A DNA stretch of 64,000 nt from Terricaulis silvestris (GCF_009792355.1 NZ_CP047045.1:1514501-1578500), one strand, 5' to 3'; shown: positions 41,257 to 49,964, numbered from the stretch's first letter. The notes: a model not told the origin generated them from the letters alone. Program-made: numbers and translations.

Positions 41257-42009
41257 ATGCCGCAGCCGATTGAAGCCTACATCTGGCCTACGCCGAACGG
41301 CCACAAGATCACGATCGCGCTCGAGGAAATGGGCCTCCCACACGTGATCAAGCCCGTGAACATCGGCAAAGGCGAGCAGTTCACGCCGAGCTTCATGGCG
41401 ATCTCGCCGAACAACCGGATGCCCGCGATCATCGATCCCGATGGGCCGGGTGGAGCGCCAATTTCGATCTTCGAGTCCGGCGCCATCCTTCAGTATCTCG
41501 GACGCAAGAGCGGCAAGTTCTATCCTGCGGATGAACGCGCACGCGTCGTGGTTGACGAATGGTTGATATGGCAGGTGGCCAATCTTGGCCCGATGGCCGG
41601 GCAGGCAAGCCATTTCATCAACTACGCGCCGAAGCTCGTCGATGATGAGACGCTGATCGAGTACGGCCGCACGCGGTACGTGAATGAGCTCAATCGTCTC
41701 TGCGGTGTCGTCGAACGGCGGCTGAGTGAACTGCCATATCTCGCAGGCGAGTATTCGATCGCCGACATGGCGTCGTGGCCATGGCTGCGCGGCGCGCATC
41801 GGCTCGGGCAGAGCTATGATGATTTCCCAAAGCTTAAAGACTGGATCGATCGCATTTATGCGCGCCCGGCCGTGATGATTGCCGTCAAAACCGGCGAGGC
41901 GTTACGCGCCGCAGCAGATCAAAACGCCGCGGAAAATAAGGAAAGCGCGCGCTTCCTGTTCGGACAGACGGCGAAGTCAGTTTCCGATGCGCTCAAGAAA
42001 CAAAGCTAG
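41257..42009 (+). CDS. Glutathione S-transferase, YfcG-like (nu class)
   Basis: A 250-residue GST. The N-terminal thioredoxin-fold domain shows TPNGHKITIALEEMGLPHVIKPVNI (the TPNG/TxNxxK active-site loop of YfcG/Ure2-type GSTs), the cis-proline in PNNRMPAIID and FESGAILQYLGRKSGKFYP with the Glu-Ser glutathione contact. The C-terminal helical domain includes YSIADMASWPW with the N-capping motif (S/T-x-x-D). YfcG enzymes act as disulphide-bond reductases using glutathione. The last 35 residues are a polar tail absent from E. coli YfcG. Confidence 0.9.
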   Translation: MPQPIEAYIWPTPNGHKITIALEEMGLPHVIKPVNIGKGEQFTPSFMAISPNNRMPAIIDPDGPGGAPISIFESGAILQYLGRKSGKFYPADERARVVVDEWLIWQVANLGPMAGQASHFINYAPKLVDDETLIEYGRTRYVNELNRLCGVVERRLSELPYLAGEYSIADMASWPWLRGAHRLGQSYDDFPKLKDWIDRIYARPAVMIAVKTGEALRAAADQNAAENKESARFLFGQTAKSVSDALKKQS

Positions 42010-42141
42010 CGGCGCTTAAGCTTATCGCAAGTTATGCACGTTATTGATCCACCTCTGACGGCGCGAAAAATGCACGTCATTGGGGTGGAACGGATATGGC
42101 TAAAGCCAGACGTTCCTAAGTGGTACAAGGGAGCGGCCAGA

Positions 42142-42411
42142 ATGGCGTTTACAGATCATGAAATCGCTGAGGCGCACGAAGCCGTGCGTACGCAAAGCGA
42201 TAGCGACAACCTCTACAAGCTGGGCTTGATCTATTCGACCGGCCAAGAGCTGGACCTGGTGCAAGCGCACATGTGGTTCAATCTCGCCGCGTCGCGCGGT
42301 TCGGAAGCGGCCAAGGAATGCCGCCGCGAACTCGCCGACCAAATGTCGAGAGATCTTATCGCGGAAGCGCAAAAGCGCGCCCGCGAGTGGCTTTCGGTTA
42401 AGCACCACTAA
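42142..42411 (+). CDS. Small Sel1-like repeat protein
   Basis: An 89-residue soluble protein with one clear Sel1-like repeat, NLYKLGLIYSTGQELDLVQAHMWFNLAASRGSEAAKE, and a helical C-terminus (ECRRELADQMSRDLIAEAQKRAREWL). The same layout (short alpha region, single SLR, DxMS..I..A) occurs in stand-alone alphaproteobacterial proteins of unknown role. AAGGGAGCGGCCAGA supports the ATG at 42142 over an upstream one. Cytoplasmic. Confidence 0.72.
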   Translation: MAFTDHEIAEAHEAVRTQSDSDNLYKLGLIYSTGQELDLVQAHMWFNLAASRGSEAAKECRRELADQMSRDLIAEAQKRAREWLSVKHH

Positions 42412-42447
42412 ACAACGGGGTCGAGCTCAGGGCGCGGCCACTTGTGC

Positions 42448-43125
42448 ATGCCTTCCCGATTTCTTCGGCCGGCGTACGCGCGCCGGCGTCGGCGGTCCAA
42501 GTGGCCGCTTAAGTTGGTCTCCGGGACGACCATCTCGGTGGTCGTTGGCGCGTGGGCGTTTGATCTCCCTGCAGAGCTTGCCGCGCTACCTGTCACGAAC
42601 GTCGAAACATTTGCGATGGCGACCGCTGCGGCGGTGGTCATCGTCGGCGCAGCGCTCATTCCGACGCGCTACGGATATTTCCTTTGGCACGCGTTCGCCA
42701 ACGCGCTCGCCGAAAAAAAACCGCATCTCCTTACACAGCCGTGGATCATAGACGGCGACACCATCGATGACCTCGCGACGGGCATCCGCTATAGGTTCGC
42801 CAACATCGACGCACCGGAAACCGGCGACAACGCAAAGTGCTTCTGGGAGCGCTCCCGCGGTGAAGACGCTAGATCGGCGGCCATTCGATTGGTCCGCAGC
42901 GCGAGTGTCGTTAGCGTCCGCCGCACATTTCGTCATGACATTTATGGCCGCCGCATCGCCTACGTGCTCGTAGATGGTCAGGATCTCGGCACACTCCTGG
43001 TGAACGAGGGCCTAGCGCGGCCATGGCGCGGCACGCGCCGAAAATGGTGCGGTCCGCGAGGTGGGCTGTCGCTGATCGCTCGTAGCGGCGCGCGCGGCCA
43101 TTCCTGCAAAACTTGCGGCGCCTAG
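42448..43125 (+). CDS. Staphylococcal-nuclease-like (thermonuclease) protein with N-terminal membrane anchor
   Basis: A protein of about 225 residues. The C-terminal half is an SNase domain: IDGDTIDDLATGIRYRFANIDAPETG, a GEDAR acidic site, HDIYGRRIAYVLVDGQDLGTLLVNEGLARPW. The catalytic arginines (RYRF and YGRR) and acids are present, so it should cleave nucleic acid. The first 90 residues have a basic start and two hydrophobic stretches (TTISVVVGAWAFDL and MATAAAVVIVGAALI), placing the enzyme at the inner membrane. The end GHSCKTCGA has a CxxC pair. Start codon uncertain; TTG 42442 is an alternative. Confidence 0.78.
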   Translation: MPSRFLRPAYARRRRRSKWPLKLVSGTTISVVVGAWAFDLPAELAALPVTNVETFAMATAAAVVIVGAALIPTRYGYFLWHAFANALAEKKPHLLTQPWIIDGDTIDDLATGIRYRFANIDAPETGDNAKCFWERSRGEDARSAAIRLVRSASVVSVRRTFRHDIYGRRIAYVLVDGQDLGTLLVNEGLARPWRGTRRKWCGPRGGLSLIARSGARGHSCKTCGA

Positions 43126-43135
43126 TTTAGAGGCG

Positions 43136-43873
43136 TCAGCTCAGCCAGGGCGGGGCCGGCAGGTCGCGATAGGCTTCGCGCAGCGCTTCCGACCAGCGCG
43201 TGCGGATATCCTTGAAGTACGGATCGTCCTCGGCGATCCGCTCATACGCCGCGATCTCCTGCGAGTCACGCCGGTAGATCAGGAGGTCCGCCGGCAGGCC
43301 GACTGAAAAATTCGACCGCAGCGTCGAGTCCATCGAAATCAGCGCCAGCTTCACCGCGCCGTCGAGCGGCGTGTCGTAGCGTGCGACGCGATCCAGGATC
43401 GGCTTGCCATACTTGGCTTCGCCGATCTGGAAGAATGGCGTGTCCACCGTCGCCTCAATGAAATTGCCCGCCGCGTAGATGTGGAACATCTTCATCTTGT
43501 CGCCAGCGATCTGCCCGGCGACGATGATGCTGGCGTCGAACATGAAATTCTGCGCATTCGGCCCCGACGTCGCTGAGGTGTAGACGCGGCTGACGGCGTT
43601 GCCGATCAATTGCGCCGCCTCGTACATCGACTTCACTGTCATCAGCGTATCGAACGGCTCGTTTGGATCGAGACCGAGGCCATCGATCACGCGCGCCACC
43701 ACCGCTTGCGTGACGGCGAGGTTACCGGCGCTCATCATGGCAATGACGCGATCGCCCGGGGCGACCACGTTCATCTTGGTGAAGCTGGCAATATTGTCCG
43801 GCCCCGCATTGGTGCGAGTGTCGGACAGGAGCACGAGCCCCTCCTGCAAACAAAGACCAACGCAATACGTCAT
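43136..43873 (-). CDS. Anbu (bacterial proteasome-homologue) peptidase
   Basis: A 245-residue Ntn-hydrolase of the Anbu/BPH type. The N-terminus MTYCVGLCLQEGLVLLSDTRTNAG is diagnostic: Met removal exposes the nucleophile Thr2, and Asp18 (SDTR) stands at the place of the conserved proteasome beta aspartate. SFTKMNVVAPGDRVIAMMSAGNLAVTQAV contains the lysine-bearing strand and SAGNLA turn. The remainder (DASIIVAGQIAGDKMKMFHIYAAGNFIEAT) fits the fold. Anbu forms open helical rings and usually lies with the genes found here upstream: an alpha-E protein and a circularly permuted ATP-grasp protein. Substrates are unknown. The gap to the alpha-E gene is 21 bp. Confidence 0.93.
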   Translation of the reverse strand: MTYCVGLCLQEGLVLLSDTRTNAGPDNIASFTKMNVVAPGDRVIAMMSAGNLAVTQAVVARVIDGLGLDPNEPFDTLMTVKSMYEAAQLIGNAVSRVYTSATSGPNAQNFMFDASIIVAGQIAGDKMKMFHIYAAGNFIEATVDTPFFQIGEAKYGKPILDRVARYDTPLDGAVKLALISMDSTLRSNFSVGLPADLLIYRRDSQEIAAYERIAEDDPYFKDIRTRWSEALREAYRDLPAPPWLS

Positions 43874-43894
43874 AAAATCCCGCCGAGAGCGCTG

Positions 43895-44830
43895 CTAACG
43901 CATGTACAGATTCGCTATTTGATCGCCTAGTTCTCTCGTCTTATCGATGTGGTCTGTCAGTGCTTCATGCAGACCGGTCTGGAAAATGTCCTCGATACGG
44001 CCGAAACGAAGTTGAGCGGCGATGGCTCCGGCCTGCCGGTGGCACTCGCCGCGTTTGCCGCCGTGGATTTTGGAGAGTTCCTCGAGGCAGCCAACGATGC
44101 CGTCATAACAGGCGCGCAACGATCGCGGCATCTCGGGCCGCAGGATCATCAGTTCGGCGACGTTCCAGGGCTGCACCTCTTCGCGGTAGACCCACTGATA
44201 CGCGCGCACGGCGGACACCGCGCGGAGCACGCTGGTCCACTGGTAATAGTCCAGCATGCCGCCGACGCCGGAGGACTCGCGTGGCAGCAGCAAGTGATAT
44301 TTTACGTCGAGGATTCGCGCCGTGTTATCAGCGCGTTCAACAAAAGTGCCGAGCCGCACGAACCAATAATTCTCATTGCGCAGCATCGTAGTTTCGTACG
44401 CGCCGGAAAAGCGCGTCGAGAGCGTGCGCACCCAGTCCAAGGTTTCCGCGAGGCGCGCGGACGAAAAGTGCTGTTCAGTCAGCGCGCGCGATTCGAGCCA
44501 GCCCTGATTGACCGCCTCCCACATGTCGCGTGTTAGCGCCGTGCGCATCGCCCGCGCATTGATGCGGGCTTGATCGAGGCAGCTGATGATCGAAGAATCG
44601 TTGTCGGGGCCGGTGCACAAAAAGCGCGCCGCGGTATCGGGCGTCACCTCATCGTAGACTTCGTCGAAGAGCTCATCGACGCCCGCGGCCGCAAGCGCAG
44701 AGCGCCATTCTTCGGCTTCGCTCGAGACGCCGGCCATGCTTTGCGCCGCTTCGATCAGGCGGGCGAGGTTGTCGATGCGCTCCATGTAGCGCGCGAGCCA
44801 GAACAGGGCGTCTGCGGCGCGCGCGAGCAT
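43895..44830 (-). CDS. Alpha-E domain protein (COG2307)
   Basis: A 311-residue, all-helical protein of the alpha-E family: MLARAADALFWLARYMERIDNLARLIEAAQ, ALTRDMWEAVNQGW, RNENYWFVRLGTFVERADNTARILDVKYHLLL and LDYYQWTSVLRAVSAVRAYQWVY. Two conserved ERxxNxAR-type motifs are visible. The family is nearly always encoded next to a circularly permuted ATP-grasp protein and is predicted to take part in an unknown peptide or amide-forming step. Its ATG overlaps the stop of the ATP-grasp gene (TGATG), which settles the start; an in-frame ATG 11 codons earlier is rejected. Confidence 0.9.
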   Translation of the reverse strand: MLARAADALFWLARYMERIDNLARLIEAAQSMAGVSSEAEEWRSALAAAGVDELFDEVYDEVTPDTAARFLCTGPDNDSSIISCLDQARINARAMRTALTRDMWEAVNQGWLESRALTEQHFSSARLAETLDWVRTLSTRFSGAYETTMLRNENYWFVRLGTFVERADNTARILDVKYHLLLPRESSGVGGMLDYYQWTSVLRAVSAVRAYQWVYREEVQPWNVAELMILRPEMPRSLRACYDGIVGCLEELSKIHGGKRGECHRQAGAIAAQLRFGRIEDIFQTGLHEALTDHIDKTRELGDQIANLYMR

Positions 44831-46260
44831 CAGCGCCCGTTTCCGTTCGACCGCAGCACCCACGTGTCCTTGGTGCCGCCGCCTTGGCTCGAGTTCACGA
44901 CGAGCGAGCCGTCCTGCAGCGCCACGCGCGTCAAACCGCCAGGAACGATGCGCACGCCATCGACGCCCGATAGCACGAAGGGCCTGAGATCGACGTGGCG
45001 CGGCGCGCAGACAGAGCCAGCAAAGGTCGGGCAGGTGGAAAGCGCCAAGGTCGGCTGCGCCACGTAAGCCGAGGGGTTGCGCTGCAGTTTCTTTGCGAAC
45101 GCATCGCGGGTCTTCTTGGTCGCGTGCGGACCCACTAGCATGCCGTAGCCGCCAGAGCCGCGCGTCTCCTTGACGACCAGCTCTTCCAGATGATCCATCA
45201 CGTATGCGAGTGCGCCTTCATTGGCGCAATCCCATGTCGGCACGTTCTTTAGGATCGGTTCTTCGCCCAGATAAAAGCGCACCATCTCCGGCACGTGCAT
45301 GTAAACGGCCTTATCGTCCGCGAGCCCCGCGCCTGGCGCATTGGCAAGCGCCACGTTGCCTTCACGGTACGCTTCCATCAGCCCCGGTGCGCCGAGTACG
45401 GAGTCCGCGCGGAACGCGAGCGGGTCGAGGAAGTCGTCGTCGATGCGCCGGTAGATGACGTGGACGCGCTTCAGCCCGTCGGTGGTGCGCATGTAGACTT
45501 TCTTGTCCTGCACCGTGATGTCCACGCCTTCGACAAGCTCGACGCCCATCTCATCAGCAAGGAAGGAGTGCTCGTAATAGGCGCTGTTGAACTGGCCCGG
45601 CGTTAGCACCACGACGCAGGGCTCTTCGCCGATCGGCGTCGTCAGCGAGCGGAGTGTCGCCAGCAGGTCTTGCGGATAACGTGCAACCGGTGCGACGCCC
45701 ACGCGCGCGAACAGCTCCGGAAAGAGCCGCATCATCACGGCGCGGTTTTCCAGCATGTAGGAAACGCCGGATGGCGTGCGGCAATTGTCCTCCAAGACGT
45801 AGAACTCGTCGGCGCCGGTGCGCACGAGATCGATGCCGGCGATGTGGGTGTAGATGCCGCCTGGCACCGAGACGCCCTGCATCTGCGCGCAATAGGCGGG
45901 TTGGTTGTCGATGTATTCGTTGGTGAGCTTGCCGGCTTTGACGATCTCACGGGAGCCGTAGGCATCGGCGAGGAATCGATTCAGCGCGGTGACGCGCTGG
46001 ACGAGGCCGCGTTCGAGTAGAGACCATTCCTCGGCGTCGAGCACGCGCGGGATGATGTCGAACGGGATCAGCCGTTCGGTGTCGCCGCCTTCGGTGTAGA
46101 CCGCGAAGGTAATGCCGACGCGGCGGAAGAGGCGCTCGGCTTCCTCGCGCTTGGTCTCCAGTACGTCGGACGGTGTATCGGCGAGCCATGCGGCGATGGC
46201 GGCGTAGGCGTTGCGGACCTCGCCGTCAGTTCCGTACATGTCGTCGAAGAAGTTGCGCAT
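44830..46260 (-). CDS. Circularly permuted ATP-grasp type 2 protein (COG2308)
   Basis: A 476-residue protein of the circularly permuted ATP-grasp family. Characteristic blocks are FDDMYGTDGEVRNAYAAIAAWL at the start, IPFDIIPRVLDAEEWSLLERGLVQRVTALNRFLADAYG, GIDLVRTGADEFYVLEDNCRTPSGVSYMLENR (the acidic metal site), VVLTPGQFNSAYYEHSFLADEMGVELVEG, and VVKETRGSGGYGMLVG (the ATP loop). It should form an acyl phosphate and join it to an amine, as in peptide ligases. Start at MRNFFDDMYG by family fit. It heads the operon with alpha-E and Anbu. Confidence 0.92.
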   Translation of the reverse strand: MRNFFDDMYGTDGEVRNAYAAIAAWLADTPSDVLETKREEAERLFRRVGITFAVYTEGGDTERLIPFDIIPRVLDAEEWSLLERGLVQRVTALNRFLADAYGSREIVKAGKLTNEYIDNQPAYCAQMQGVSVPGGIYTHIAGIDLVRTGADEFYVLEDNCRTPSGVSYMLENRAVMMRLFPELFARVGVAPVARYPQDLLATLRSLTTPIGEEPCVVVLTPGQFNSAYYEHSFLADEMGVELVEGVDITVQDKKVYMRTTDGLKRVHVIYRRIDDDFLDPLAFRADSVLGAPGLMEAYREGNVALANAPGAGLADDKAVYMHVPEMVRFYLGEEPILKNVPTWDCANEGALAYVMDHLEELVVKETRGSGGYGMLVGPHATKKTRDAFAKKLQRNPSAYVAQPTLALSTCPTFAGSVCAPRHVDLRPFVLSGVDGVRIVPGGLTRVALQDGSLVVNSSQGGGTKDTWVLRSNGNGR

Positions 46261-46375
46261 CTGTCGCGATGATGCGTCCGATCTGCGGCGGAGCGCCAGG
46301 GCTTTCGCCGCGTTTGGCGGCGCCCGCGCCCAAGTATGCAGCATTCGCGGCGCGGGGCGCCGGTTTCAACGGCGC

Positions 46376-46837
46376 CTAGGGGGCGTCCGCGTCCTGCGCA
46401 ACGATGCTGACGCGCTGGAACTGAGCCGCCTGCAAACCCTCAACGACCGAAACGACGTCCTGGTAGGAGACCTCGAGGTCGGCGCGCACGAACAGCTTTC
46501 CCTCCGTGAGCACGTCTTCTCGTGCGAGCGCGGTATTGGCGGCCAGAATATGGGCCATTGCTGCGGCCGGTAGCCCAGCACGTGAGACCTCTTCGCCGTT
46601 CAGGAAAACGCGGGCGCCTGTGGGCGACGCGCGAACTTGGACAATGGTCGGCTCAATGACGAGATGCACGGATGGTCCTGGCCGGGGCAGGTCCACGCGC
46701 AAATCGGTTGTGGGCTTCGGCGCTGTGACCATGAAGATGATCAGTAGAACCAGCAGCACGTCGATGAACGGAATGACGTTCGGGTCTACGTTGGGTGCGA
46801 ACGAAACGCGCGCGCGGCGTGCCAGCGCCATGGCCAT
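46376..46837 (-). CDS. ExbD/TolR family proton-channel subunit
   Basis: A 153-residue ExbD/TolR protein: a short basic N-terminus (ARRARVSFAPNVDPNVIPFIDVLLVLLIIFMVTAP) with one transmembrane helix carrying the proton-conducting Asp (IDVLLVLL), and a periplasmic domain (VDLPRPGPSV...VFLNGEEVSRAGL...LTEGKLFVRADLEVSYQDVVSVVEGLQAAQFQRVSIVAQ). No ExbB/TolQ partner is encoded nearby, so it must pair with one from elsewhere or act apart. AAGGGAGGCAAATC before the ATG is a good ribosome site. Confidence 0.9.
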   Translation of the reverse strand: MAMALARRARVSFAPNVDPNVIPFIDVLLVLLIIFMVTAPKPTTDLRVDLPRPGPSVHLVIEPTIVQVRASPTGARVFLNGEEVSRAGLPAAAMAHILAANTALAREDVLTEGKLFVRADLEVSYQDVVSVVEGLQAAQFQRVSIVAQDADAP

Positions 46838-46934
46838 GATTTGCCTCCCTTATCGTTGCAAGGAAGCGTGCGCGCTTGCCAGCAGGCGCGGCAAATCACG
46901 TGACTGAGAGGCCGATCACAAGCCCGAGATCGGG

Positions 46935-47618
46935 CTAGTTGTTACGGTCGCCGCGGAGATCGTAGTAGAAGCTGAACTGCACCGGCAGAGCGTCGCGAAC
47001 ATACTGCTGCATGAACAGGTTCACTTGGCTGATCGCCGAGCGCGGCACGTAGACGACGTCATAACGCTGCAACGCCTGCGCATTCGGAAAGCCCTGCCGC
47101 ATTGCGCGCGGCGAGAGATCGACTTCCGACACCGCTGTTGCGCCGCTCGCACGTGACAACACTAGCACATCGCCGCGCCGCGCGCTCGGCAGGAAGCCGC
47201 CGGCGAGGGCTACGGCTTGGAACGCATCGATGTTCGCCGGCATCTCGTAGATACCAGGCCGCGCGACTTCGCCGCCGACGAACACTTGCCGCGAGCCATA
47301 CCCACGCGGCGTCACGCTAAGCTCGGGCGTGCGCAGTTGCGGCGAGTAGGCGGCGATCAGGCCGTCGTGCAATTCTTCCGCGGTGAGATCGGCCGCGCGG
47401 ACGGCGCCGATCAGCGGCAGCGCGATGCGGCCGTCAGGACCGACGGTGACATTCCGGCTTAGTTCCGGCGCCGAAAAGACCGTGATCTCGATCTCGTCGC
47501 CTGGATAGAAGCGATAGGCGGGCGTCGTATCCGTGTAGGCCATCGGCGCCGGCGCTTCCTGCGCGCTCGCGCTAGCCAACCCAAGCGCCGCCACAATGGC
47601 CAGAACTGCGATCCGCAT
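46935..47618 (-). CDS. hfsD: Polysaccharide export protein (Wza/HfsD type)
   Basis: A 227-residue secreted protein with signal MRIAVLAIVAALGLASASAQ and no lipobox. It has the Poly_export domain (YRFYPGDEIEITVFSAPELSRNVTVGPDGRIALPLIGAVRAADLTAEEL) and a SLBB-like repeat (QVFVGGEVARPGIYEMPANIDAFQAVALAGGFLPSARRGDVLVL). Such proteins form the outer-membrane or periplasmic export channel. In the Caulobacter holdfast system the equivalent is HfsD; the surrounding genes support that name. It is divergent from hfsA. Confidence 0.8.
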   Translation of the reverse strand: MRIAVLAIVAALGLASASAQEAPAPMAYTDTTPAYRFYPGDEIEITVFSAPELSRNVTVGPDGRIALPLIGAVRAADLTAEELHDGLIAAYSPQLRTPELSVTPRGYGSRQVFVGGEVARPGIYEMPANIDAFQAVALAGGFLPSARRGDVLVLSRASGATAVSEVDLSPRAMRQGFPNAQALQRYDVVYVPRSAISQVNLFMQQYVRDALPVQFSFYYDLRGDRNN

Positions 47619-47757
47619 ACTTAAAGCTCCAACGCTTTGTTAGCGCGCGCCCGTTAACGGTGCGTGCGCTTGCGGGAGACAGCCTGCGTGATGGTTGGTG
47701 AATGATCATTTACCAAATGGCGCCAAGCTTCGTTTCGCGCACGACCCAGGAGCGCTG

Positions 47758-49281
47758 ATGAGACCGAGCACCGAGGCGGCGAAGCCGAGAAACGGCTGGA
47801 CCGAAATGCCACGCATGGGGATCGCGGACTTTGCGGCCATGCTGTGGGCCGAGCGCGTGCTCGTGCTCGGGATCGGCGCGGCCATCTGTGCGCTTGGCCT
47901 GGTCGCGGCGCTCATGGCGCCAAAGTCCTACACCGCGCGCAGCGAGCTCATCGTCCGCATGGGCGAGGAATACGTCTACCAGCCCGCCTCCGGCGGCGCG
48001 GCAACGCCTGACATGCAGACTGTCGTGAACTCCGAAATGCGTCTGCTTGGCTCCGGCGCCGTTGTGCGTCGGGCGATCGAAGCGGTTGGCCTCGCGACGC
48101 TTTACCCGGATATCGCCAGCGCGCCTGAGAGCGACGCGCGCAAGCTCGCCGCCGCCGAGCGCGCCTTTTCCGAGCACCTTACCATCGAAACCGCGCCACA
48201 AACGCCGTCGATTGGACTCTCCTTCGAGCACCGCAATCCCGAGGTCGCCGCGCAAACGCTAAACGCGCTGGTCGCGGAATATCTTGAGCACCGCCGCACC
48301 GTCCTCGTCGGCGGCGAATTCGAAGCGCTCTCGGCCGAGACCACCGACCTCAGCTCTCGCGCCGCCACCGCCAGCACGGCGCTCGCGGCCTTCCTTACCG
48401 AGCACGAGATCGGCGACTTCGAAAGCGAGCTTGCAGCGCTCGCCGCCCGCTCCGGCGACATCGAAACGCAGATGCTCGATGCCCAAACGCGCCGCCGCGA
48501 AGCAGAGGCCCGCGCGGCTTCGCTGCGCGCGCGCTATCAATCCGAGCCTGAGCAGATCGAGCTTTATGCGGAATCCGATGCGCGCCGTGATCTCGTCGAA
48601 GCCCAGATGGAGCGCGAGCAGTTGCTGTCGCGCTACCAGCCCGACGCCATGCCGGTGCGCGAAGTCGATCGCCGCATTGCGCAGCTGGAATCCTTCCTCG
48701 CCGGTGGCGATCCGCCGAGCGTCACGCGCCGCGGCGCCAACCCGGTGCGCCAAGACATCGCGAGCCAGCTCTATGCGATGGAGGCTGAGGCTCGCGCCCA
48801 ACGCGGCCGCGAAACTGCGTTGACGCAGCAGCGTACTGAAGTGCGCGCGCGTATCCGCGAAATGCAGGTGCTTGAACCGCGCTTCCGCCAGCTGCAACGC
48901 GAGCGCAGCACTCTTGAGATCAACGCCGGCACGTTCGCCACGCGCGCCGAAGAAGCGCGCACCCGCAGCCAAATGCTCGGCCGCGCCACTGACAACATCT
49001 CGCCGGTAGAACAAGCCAGCGTGCCGACGCAAGGCAAGAGCCTCCGCTGGCCGATCATGATCGTGACGATTTTGATCGCCGGCATTGTTGCCGTCGCCGC
49101 CGGGCTCTCGCGCGCGCTGATGCGCCGGTCGTTCCCGACGCCATCCAGCGCTGGACGCACGCTCGATACGCCCGTCCTCGCAGTGATGCCGCGCCCGCCG
49201 CAAGCCAGGCCAGTGAAGGCGAAGCCGGATAAGTCTGCGAAAGCAAAACCTGAGCTGACAGTCGTGGAGGGCGGCGCGTGA
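47758..49281 (+). CDS. hfsA: Chain-length determinant / GumC-like protein (HfsA type)
   Basis: A 507-residue polysaccharide co-polymerase. Two membrane helices flank a large periplasmic part: LVLGIGAAICALGLVAALMAP (about 36-56) and MIVTILIAGIVAVAAGLSRAL (near 440-460). Between them is a Wzz domain (SYTARSELIVRMGEEYVYQP) and a long helical coiled-coil region (about 170-400, Ala/Glu/Arg-rich). The C-terminal basic tail is followed at once by the kinase-like partner, whose GTG overlaps this stop. ATG 47758 has AGGAGCGCTG upstream; an alternative GTG lies 60 bases earlier. Confidence 0.82.
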   Translation: MRPSTEAAKPRNGWTEMPRMGIADFAAMLWAERVLVLGIGAAICALGLVAALMAPKSYTARSELIVRMGEEYVYQPASGGAATPDMQTVVNSEMRLLGSGAVVRRAIEAVGLATLYPDIASAPESDARKLAAAERAFSEHLTIETAPQTPSIGLSFEHRNPEVAAQTLNALVAEYLEHRRTVLVGGEFEALSAETTDLSSRAATASTALAAFLTEHEIGDFESELAALAARSGDIETQMLDAQTRRREAEARAASLRARYQSEPEQIELYAESDARRDLVEAQMEREQLLSRYQPDAMPVREVDRRIAQLESFLAGGDPPSVTRRGANPVRQDIASQLYAMEAEARAQRGRETALTQQRTEVRARIREMQVLEPRFRQLQRERSTLEINAGTFATRAEEARTRSQMLGRATDNISPVEQASVPTQGKSLRWPIMIVTILIAGIVAVAAGLSRALMRRSFPTPSSAGRTLDTPVLAVMPRPPQARPVKAKPDKSAKAKPELTVVEGGA

Positions 49282-49964
49282 GCCAACCGGCGTTTTCCGT
49301 CGAGGGCGTGCTGGATGCGCTGGCGATGCAGCCGCGCCGCGGCGCCGGTGATGGCCGCGCCATCATGTTCATCGCCGCCCGGCGCAAGGAAGGCGTCACC
49401 ACCGCCGCCCGCGCTGTCGCACGGGCCGCAGGGCCAGGCGCGATCTACGCCATCGACCTCGATCTGAAGCGCAACGCGTTTGCGCGCGAACTCGCCAACA
49501 TCGAACCGCTCGGCCCGAAGATCGACGGCCGCCTCAATGCCGCGAGCTTCTACAGTGTGCGCGGCCCGAACGGGATGCTGCTGCCAGAACGCGCGCCTGC
49601 GTTCTCCTATCATCGCGTCGGTCGCACACGTATTTATGCAGGCGTGTTCGACCCGCGCTTGTTGCCGGAGGGCGGTCGCGTCGTAATTTCCTCAGCGCCG
49701 CAGTATTGGGATGCTGCTCGCGCCGGTGGTGCGATAGCTGTGGTGGATGCGCCCGCGCTTGAGCGTAGCGAGATCGGTTTGCGGCTTGCACGCAATATGG
49801 ATGGTGTCGTGCTCGTCGTGGGATCGGATCGCGGTGCAGCGCCAGCGGCAATTGCCGCAAAGCAGGCGCTTGTCGATGCTGGCGCCAATCTTATGGGGAT
49901 CGTCTACGCAGGCGCGTCAGCGCCGGTTATCGCCATTGAGCGTTTGCTCCGTCAGGCCGGCTGA
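49278..49964 (+). CDS. hfsB: HfsB-like tyrosine-kinase-type ATPase homologue with degenerate Walker A
   Basis: A 228-residue protein with the fold of BY-kinase (CpsD/Wzc cytoplasmic domain) partners. The P-loop region reads FIAARRKEGVTTAARAVARAAG, where the active lysine of EGKTT is replaced by valine; the Walker A' region is IYAIDLDLKRN, weakened from IDADLRRP. The Walker B part is AIAVVDAPALERSE. There is no C-terminal tyrosine cluster. It is therefore probably non-catalytic or atypical, acting as partner to the chain-length protein it is coupled to. Similar HfsB proteins accompany HfsA in Caulobacter. It converges, with 13 bases overlap, on a GT2 gene. Confidence 0.8.
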   Translation: MSQPAFSVEGVLDALAMQPRRGAGDGRAIMFIAARRKEGVTTAARAVARAAGPGAIYAIDLDLKRNAFARELANIEPLGPKIDGRLNAASFYSVRGPNGMLLPERAPAFSYHRVGRTRIYAGVFDPRLLPEGGRVVISSAPQYWDAARAGGAIAVVDAPALERSEIGLRLARNMDGVVLVVGSDRGAAPAAIAAKQALVDAGANLMGIVYAGASAPVIAIERLLRQAG

